Positions 63,840 to 64,000 of a DNA stretch of 64,000 nt are shown here, piece by piece. The notes beneath the pieces are model-generated. The model saw nothing but the letters and a program-made list of their open reading frames with translations, was not told where the DNA came from and searched no databases. Every line of letters starts with the position of its first letter. Within the stretch, counting starts at the first letter, position 1. Position numbers and translations under genes: made by a program. The DNA lies in assembly GCF_001904725.1 (NCBI RefSeq), contig NZ_MRCE01000005.1, positions 128,269-192,268 of the forward strand. Direction: 5' to 3'. The DNA comes from Phormidium ambiguum IAM M-71. Lineage in GTDB: Bacteria > Cyanobacteriota > Cyanobacteriia > Cyanobacteriales > Aerosakkonemataceae.

Positions 63840-63944
63840 GATGTAAGGCATAATTGAGAGTGCTAAGCGCGATAAGGTTAAGACACCATCCTACTTATTA
63901 CAAAAAACTAATAACCATTCTCCGCAAAATTGCGCTTAATAATT

Positions 63945-63983
63945 GCCCCTCCCCGTTTACGGGGAGGGGTTTGGGGTGGGGTT
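63945..63983. repeat. C/G-rich palindromic repeat downstream of cobJ
   Basis: GCCCCTCCCCGTTTACGGGG then AGGGGTTTGGGGTGGGG: the same element as at 12748-12784 in the opposite orientation. Between 63840 and 63944 there is a TAGGATG...CATCCTA pair (63838 and 63890 areas) but no gene. Confidence 0.85.
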
Positions 63984-64000
63984 GATTAAGCTTAAAAATT

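Overview
The window comes from a cyanobacterial chromosome, most likely a filamentous one. The evidence is the phylloquinone (men) cluster, ndhB, a CbiG-CobJ fusion, a phototroph-type ethylene-receptor-like kinase, several PEP-CTERM proteins, abundant GCGATCGC (HIP1) octamers, heptanucleotide tandem repeats and many families of dispersed palindromic repeats. I cannot name the species. I see no tRNA, rRNA, CRISPR array, intact insertion sequence or prophage.

Left end (1-4140): an accessory island. It opens with the 3' part of a GHKL-ATPase gene whose C-terminus looks like a PD-(D/E)XK nuclease. A relic of a hicB antitoxin follows, then three complete toxin-antitoxin pairs (BrnT/BrnA, RelE/ParE-like, RelE-like). 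They are punctuated by three copies of a structured repeat of about 110 bp. From 4169 to 12746 the genes are mostly household: a serine/threonine kinase with pentapeptide repeats, pepA, a lytic transglycosylase, and a tatC gene whose product carries an unexpected C-terminal Uma2-like domain.

12771-19838 holds most of the pathway to the naphthoquinone ring of phylloquinone, the photosystem I cofactor: menF-menD leftward, menA-menC-menE rightward in overlapping frames, and the DHNA-CoA thioesterase menI converging on menE. menB is not in the window. 19896-28160 holds a secreted protein, an ABC-class ATPase, YjbQ, an SDR protein, an MBL-fold protein with a degenerate metal motif, and adhE for fermentative ethanol formation. 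28533-33447 groups purine use: a guanine/hypoxanthine-type permease divergent from guanine deaminase, with an XdhC-family gene nearby and an EF-hand lipoprotein between.

33655-41080 is a second accessory stretch. It has an alpha/beta hydrolase translationally coupled to a divergent IF-3 paralogue, another BrnT-type toxin-antitoxin pair, and a 1439-residue NACHT NTPase with fifteen 35-residue HEAT-like repeats. A K+ channel, argD, an ethylene-receptor-type histidine kinase, a pentapeptide protein, uvrC, a response regulator, three PEP-CTERM proteins (one an SGNH hydrolase), an aminotransferase, a thioredoxin, topA, ndhB and cbiG-cobJ complete the window.

Repeats are a theme of the region. One 33-bp palindrome occurs four times, always just 3' of a stop codon. 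Other repeats run into coding sequence and supply peptide insertions or termini in the NACHT protein, MenD and CobJ.
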